Below, piece after piece: positions 60,611 through 64,000 of a stretch of 64,000 bases of DNA. The notes beneath the pieces are model-generated. The model was given only the letters and a program-made list of their open reading frames with translations. It made no database searches and was not told the DNA's origin. The first letter of the stretch is position 1. Each line of letters begins with the position of its first letter. The stretch is from contig OX387604.1 in the NCBI GenBank assembly GCA_947568835.1, forward strand, positions 4,878,001 to 4,942,000, given 5' to 3'. Position numbers and translations under genes: made by a program. This stretch comes from Protonemura montana. Its lineage: Eukaryota; Arthropoda; Insecta; Plecoptera; Nemouridae.

Positions 60611-63600
60611 TTACGCATAATGATTCACGTTTTGTACTGAGCTGCATATCATACAACTTTCCTGAAAAATACCAAAGTGTTTATTGTTAACACCTATTTT
60701 CAAAACAATGAGTATTTCAAAACATAATGATTTATTGATTTTTAATCTTACCACAGTGCCAAGAGTGGGTAAGCATTCCTCATGAAACATATGTCGGCAG
60801 AAAAAGACAACTACAGTGCTGGCACGACTAACGTCTGGAAGAAAAGACATCAACTGTGAATAAGTAACACCTCAAAGAAATTGAAGGTCAAAATATTGGT
60901 CACTGTCAGTACCCTACTTTACCTTTAACTATTATTTTCCTGTGGCAACCCCCACACACCTGCTCATCTGCAAAGATAACAACAATAAAATAAAATTTTC
61001 TGCATTTGCAATTTTCTTGCATTTGTAAAATGTTCACATGGCTAGTGCTATTAAAATGATTGTCAAGGTAAAATATTCTTATCTTCTTATGTGTAATGAG
61101 AGTGGTGTTACGGAATTTACTGAGAGAAGCTAAGCGATGGTAGTTGAAGTTAGCAGTAATAGTTGAAAAGTTTAGTCAAGGTTTTGGAATTTCTTTGTCA
61201 TTTTTAGAGAGAGCCTCTCAGAAAGTTCTGTAACTCCACTCAATCTTCTCTACTTCATAGACATATCCACTCTTTTAATACACTCTACTGTTGTTTCTTT
61301 TAAAACAAATTTCAATAATCTGAGGAAAGTTTGAATCATTAATGAGAGACAAAAACGGATAGCTGGGGCGAACTTATCGATGAACGTGTAGGAACGTCAA
61401 CCTTTAAAACTCTTAATTATTGTTATCTGCTTTTATTCTATTTGATTGATTGGTTGATTATTGTGTTTAAAGACGCAATTTTTTGACAATGGTGCCTTGG
61501 CACTGGTACAATGGCGTCTGTGAATGAGTGGATGATGATAATGAACTTAACCTAGCCTAAAAGGGAGTAGAAACTCGGTGCCGGCACATAGCCTACTCTG
61601 ATCGAATAACACCATGGGGACCACCAGCTTAACATCCTTTCTGATGATGGTACACAGGGTTCCTTAAAGTCCATACTGTCGGGAGGTTGATAGGCAAGGC
61701 AAATTAAGTTACTGTACTTACTCTAATCCCTCCAACCTCTTTCCCAAATAGAACTGGTCATGTGAATGATAGTCACCAATCCAATACCTGACTCGATACA
61801 AAGAAACGATTTCGTTTCATTCTATTTCATAACAAGGTATGGACAGTAACAAGCACAAGTTTGTATTCAACATTAGTGACATAAGATTTTCTGAAGACCA
61901 TTCCTGCAAGAAGGTTGTATAAGCATGCTAATTCATGTCCCATGTTTGTCTTCAAATTGCTTTTCACAGGAAAGGGATAGCCATAATAAAAATGGCACAT
62001 CTCTGGCTAGATCATGATGTGGGTACAAACTACAAAAAAAAATGTCTTACCACAAACAAGTATTCCTTTCCGTTGTTGATGCACTAGGCGTTCGTGGAGG
62101 TTGAAATAATCAGAAGCCAAGATTTTTTTACATCCTTCTTGAACAGCAACCTATAAAAAAACCCAACATAAAAATAATAAAAAAATTCCCCATGCTTTCC
62201 GTGCTATAAAAAAAATATATATAGATATAAATATATATATTTATTTATATAATATTGTTTTATAATATATTTTTATATTCGGATATATACATATGATTTC
62301 AGATTTCAATGGCAGAATGCTAGTAGTTTGACAGTGGCCAGAGCTTTTTCAAACTTTACTATTTCAAGATGTTTTCAATCATCAGAAGTCATGGTAGCCA
62401 GCCATCATTAAGCACTATCTGAAATCTTTCATTGTTTAGTACCTGCAAGTTGAAGTCGTGCATCATCTTAACCAGAGACCCCTGCAGCCCGGGAACTGGC
62501 AGCCCGCAGGGAATCTTTTGCACCAAATTCCTAGGGTCTACATATGAGCCAATCTTCTCGAGCAGGAACTTGATGAACTCTGCCAAGGAAAGCAATTTTT
62601 TTTATAATTAGGGCACATTTTTTCCCAACGGTTCTTTTTGCTTAACACCTTCTAATACTCATCATTTGCATTATGTTACTAAAAAAAAGGTTTTGTTGTA
62701 ACCTAGTTTCTGGCTGGCTCTCAGAACAGCAATGCAAAAAAGTACTCATCTATCCTCTGGATCAAAACCCTCTGGTAAAAAAAAACAATATTGGGTGATT
62801 AGCTCAAATTATATCTTATGAGACCAGGTGCACATGCAAAAAAGGAAATTACAAGGGAAAATTGGTAGTTGAATCAGATTATACAGCTGAAATGAGCTTT
62901 TAAATAATTGAGTATTGTAGTACCTACTACCACAAAGGATTGATTGATTGATTTGTGGTGTTTAACGACGCACTGTTTTGACAACTGGCCTTGCGACACT
63001 GGTCTAATGGTGACGGTGAATGAGAGGTTGATAATGAGGATGATGATGACCCTAACCTAGCCTAAAAAGGGGGAGAGGAAACCTGGTGCCGGCATGTAGC
63101 CTACTCCTGTTAAAGAGCACCAAGGGGACCACCGGCTTAACGTCCCTTCTGAAGGACGGTACATCTTGTACAGAAGGATTCCTCCACAAATCCATGCTGT
63201 CGAGAGGTTGATATGCAAGGCGAATTAAGTTGCTGTACTAACTTTCATCCCTCCAACCTCTCTCCCAAACAGAACTGGTCAAGTGTATGATGGTCACCCA
63301 TCCAATACCTGACTCAGCACAGTGTTGCTTACTGGTGTTTTCAACACGCCAAACCATTTGGTTACCACAAAGGAAAAAAAAAATAAATGAATGTTGTCAG
63401 CCATGGTCTTATCTTAATTTGCCCCCCCCCCCCCCCCCCCCCATACAGCACAAAACGAGTCCCAAAAATAGTCATTTTGAGTAATGTTACAGGAAATGTA
63501 ATCATCAAAGCACACACCATTTAAAAAAAGGGCAATTGGTGGCCAAATTCCAATGTTTTGTCTGAAGGTTCCTGTTTATGATTTTAAAAAAATATTGTTT

Positions 63601-64000
63601 CAACAGTACAGCTTAGATTTAGCTACAAAAATTAATCTGTTCCGCAACGTTTCGTCCCAATTCTTTAATCTTGGTGTCAATGTTTACTGCTGATTGATTT
63701 TGAAGAGTTGTTTCTTGGTAGTATGTGATTTTAAAAAAATCGAAGGTTGAAGGAACTAAACGTGAAATGTATTATGAAAAGAGTCTAGTAAAAGTTGCAT
63801 ATTCCAAAATTTAGTTTAAAAGGTCGTGAACATCACTCAAATACCAGTCACGTCGAGCAGTTTCTTAGAGCTGCACCTACTGTACCTTGCAAAAAAACTG
63901 TTTAACTTAACTTTTGCAATAACTTTTGCTTGGTCCAGAAAGAAGCACAAAATTAGCAGCTAATCTTACCTGGCTTGTCTAGAGAAGAGGTAATGAGCTG
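60611..64000 (-). CDS. VPS41: VPS41 (HOPS subunit), C-terminal part
   Basis: VPS41 is a HOPS tether subunit for fusion with late endosomes and lysosomes, and also acts in the regulated secretory pathway. Exons in transcription order: a partial exon from the window edge to 63970, then 62579-62443, 62150-62051, 60967-60923, 60834-60752 and 60661-60611 (stop TAA). All joins match in phase (1, 0, 1, 1, 0). The peptide shows KIGSYVDPRNLVQKI, GSLVKMMHDFNLQ and EGCKKIL, which parallel the human protein as I recall it. The C-terminal RING-type zinc finger follows: CGGC, then CRHMFHEECLP, then CMIC, so all the expected Cys/His pairs are present. The final residues (VQNVNHYA) are shorter than the human tail. 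The N-terminal beta-propeller and most of the solenoid lie beyond 64000. Confidence 0.94.
61442..61799 (-). mobile_element. 5S-derived SINE, copy 11 (VPS41 intron)
   Basis: Sense with VPS41, in the intron between 62051 and 60967. Tail gattgattggttgattattg, body (cttaacctagcctaaaaggg, gtgccggcacatagcctact), ending within the head (ccaatccaatacctgactcg). The outer 5S part is missing. Confidence 0.92.
62204..62298. repeat. AT-rich simple sequence in a VPS41 intron
   Basis: Low-complexity (TA)n/(TTTA)n-like stretch between two VPS41 exons, only about 55 bp upstream (in transcription) of the exon at 62150. Confidence 0.8.
62939..63363 (-). mobile_element. 5S-derived SINE, copy 12 (VPS41 intron)
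   Basis: Nearly complete reverse copy in the intron 63969-62580. Tail gattgattgattgatttgtg with tttaacgacgcactgttttg, body (tgaccctaacctagcctaaa, gtgccggcatgtagcctact, acaaatccatgctgtcgaga) and head (gtcacccatccaatacctga, gtgttgcttactggtg) with a small gap, ending caacacgccaaaccatttgg. Confidence 0.95.
63422..63442 (+). repeat. Poly(C) tract, 21 nt
   Basis: Uninterrupted C run about 60 bp beyond the head of SINE copy 12, inside a VPS41 intron. Confidence 0.95.

Noticed and set aside
1-64000. CRISPR arrays, bacterial operons, insertion sequences
   Set aside because: The window is clearly eukaryotic; no regularly spaced direct repeats or prokaryotic gene layout were seen.
1740-64000. VPS50, ATP13A and VPS41 as a functional endolysosomal gene cluster
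   Set aside because: Animal genes of related function are rarely clustered, the genes are on different strands and tens of kilobases apart, and nothing in the sequence shows co-regulation.

Overview
The window is nuclear DNA from an intron-rich animal, most likely a non-vertebrate metazoan; the species cannot be named from sequence alone. It is AT-rich, its genes are split by GT-AG introns, and its encoded proteins (VPS50, a P5B ATPase of the ATP13A group, two M13 peptidases, VPS41) are metazoan-like at family level. Coding exons were joined by hand using protein-family knowledge, splice signals and intron phase. The phases close without stops in every full model. No similarity search or RNA evidence was available.

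Layout. 1-4.9 kb (+): 3' half of VPS50/syndetin, a subunit of the EARP endosomal recycling tether. 9.05-10.4 kb (+): a two-exon gene for an unrecognised single-pass membrane protein. 10.4-16.6 kb: no gene, with two repeat families in duplicate and a cluster of hairpins. 16.6-27.9 kb (+): a complete 14-exon P5B-type ATPase (1168 aa). 29.9-37.5 kb (-): a neprilysin-like M13 metallopeptidase (modelled 912 aa) with an unusually long sequon-rich stalk and candidate alternative exons. 39-41.4 kb: a composite repeat carrying tRNA-like modules. 44.8-52.0 kb (-): a complete 12-exon endothelin-converting-enzyme-like M13 peptidase (776 aa). 52-60.5 kb: repeats, with one exon-like segment. 60.6-64 kb (-): the 3' end of VPS41 (HOPS tether) with its RING-type finger, running off the window edge.

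The most distinctive feature is one family of about 400-bp interspersed repeats. There are twelve copies plus one fragment. The head is clearly derived from 5S rRNA, followed by a shared body and a tail of GATT/AATC units. This is a 5S-derived (SINE3-type) retroposon. Five copies lie in introns of the host genes, one is split by a later insertion and several are truncated. Long poly(C)/poly(G) tracts (12-27 nt) are also unusually frequent.

The genes do not form an operon or an obvious pathway cluster. Three of the five recognised products concern endolysosomal traffic or transport (VPS50, ATP13A, VPS41), and the two M13 peptidases are neighbouring same-strand paralogues. I regard the VPS50/VPS41/ATP13A proximity as probably coincidental.
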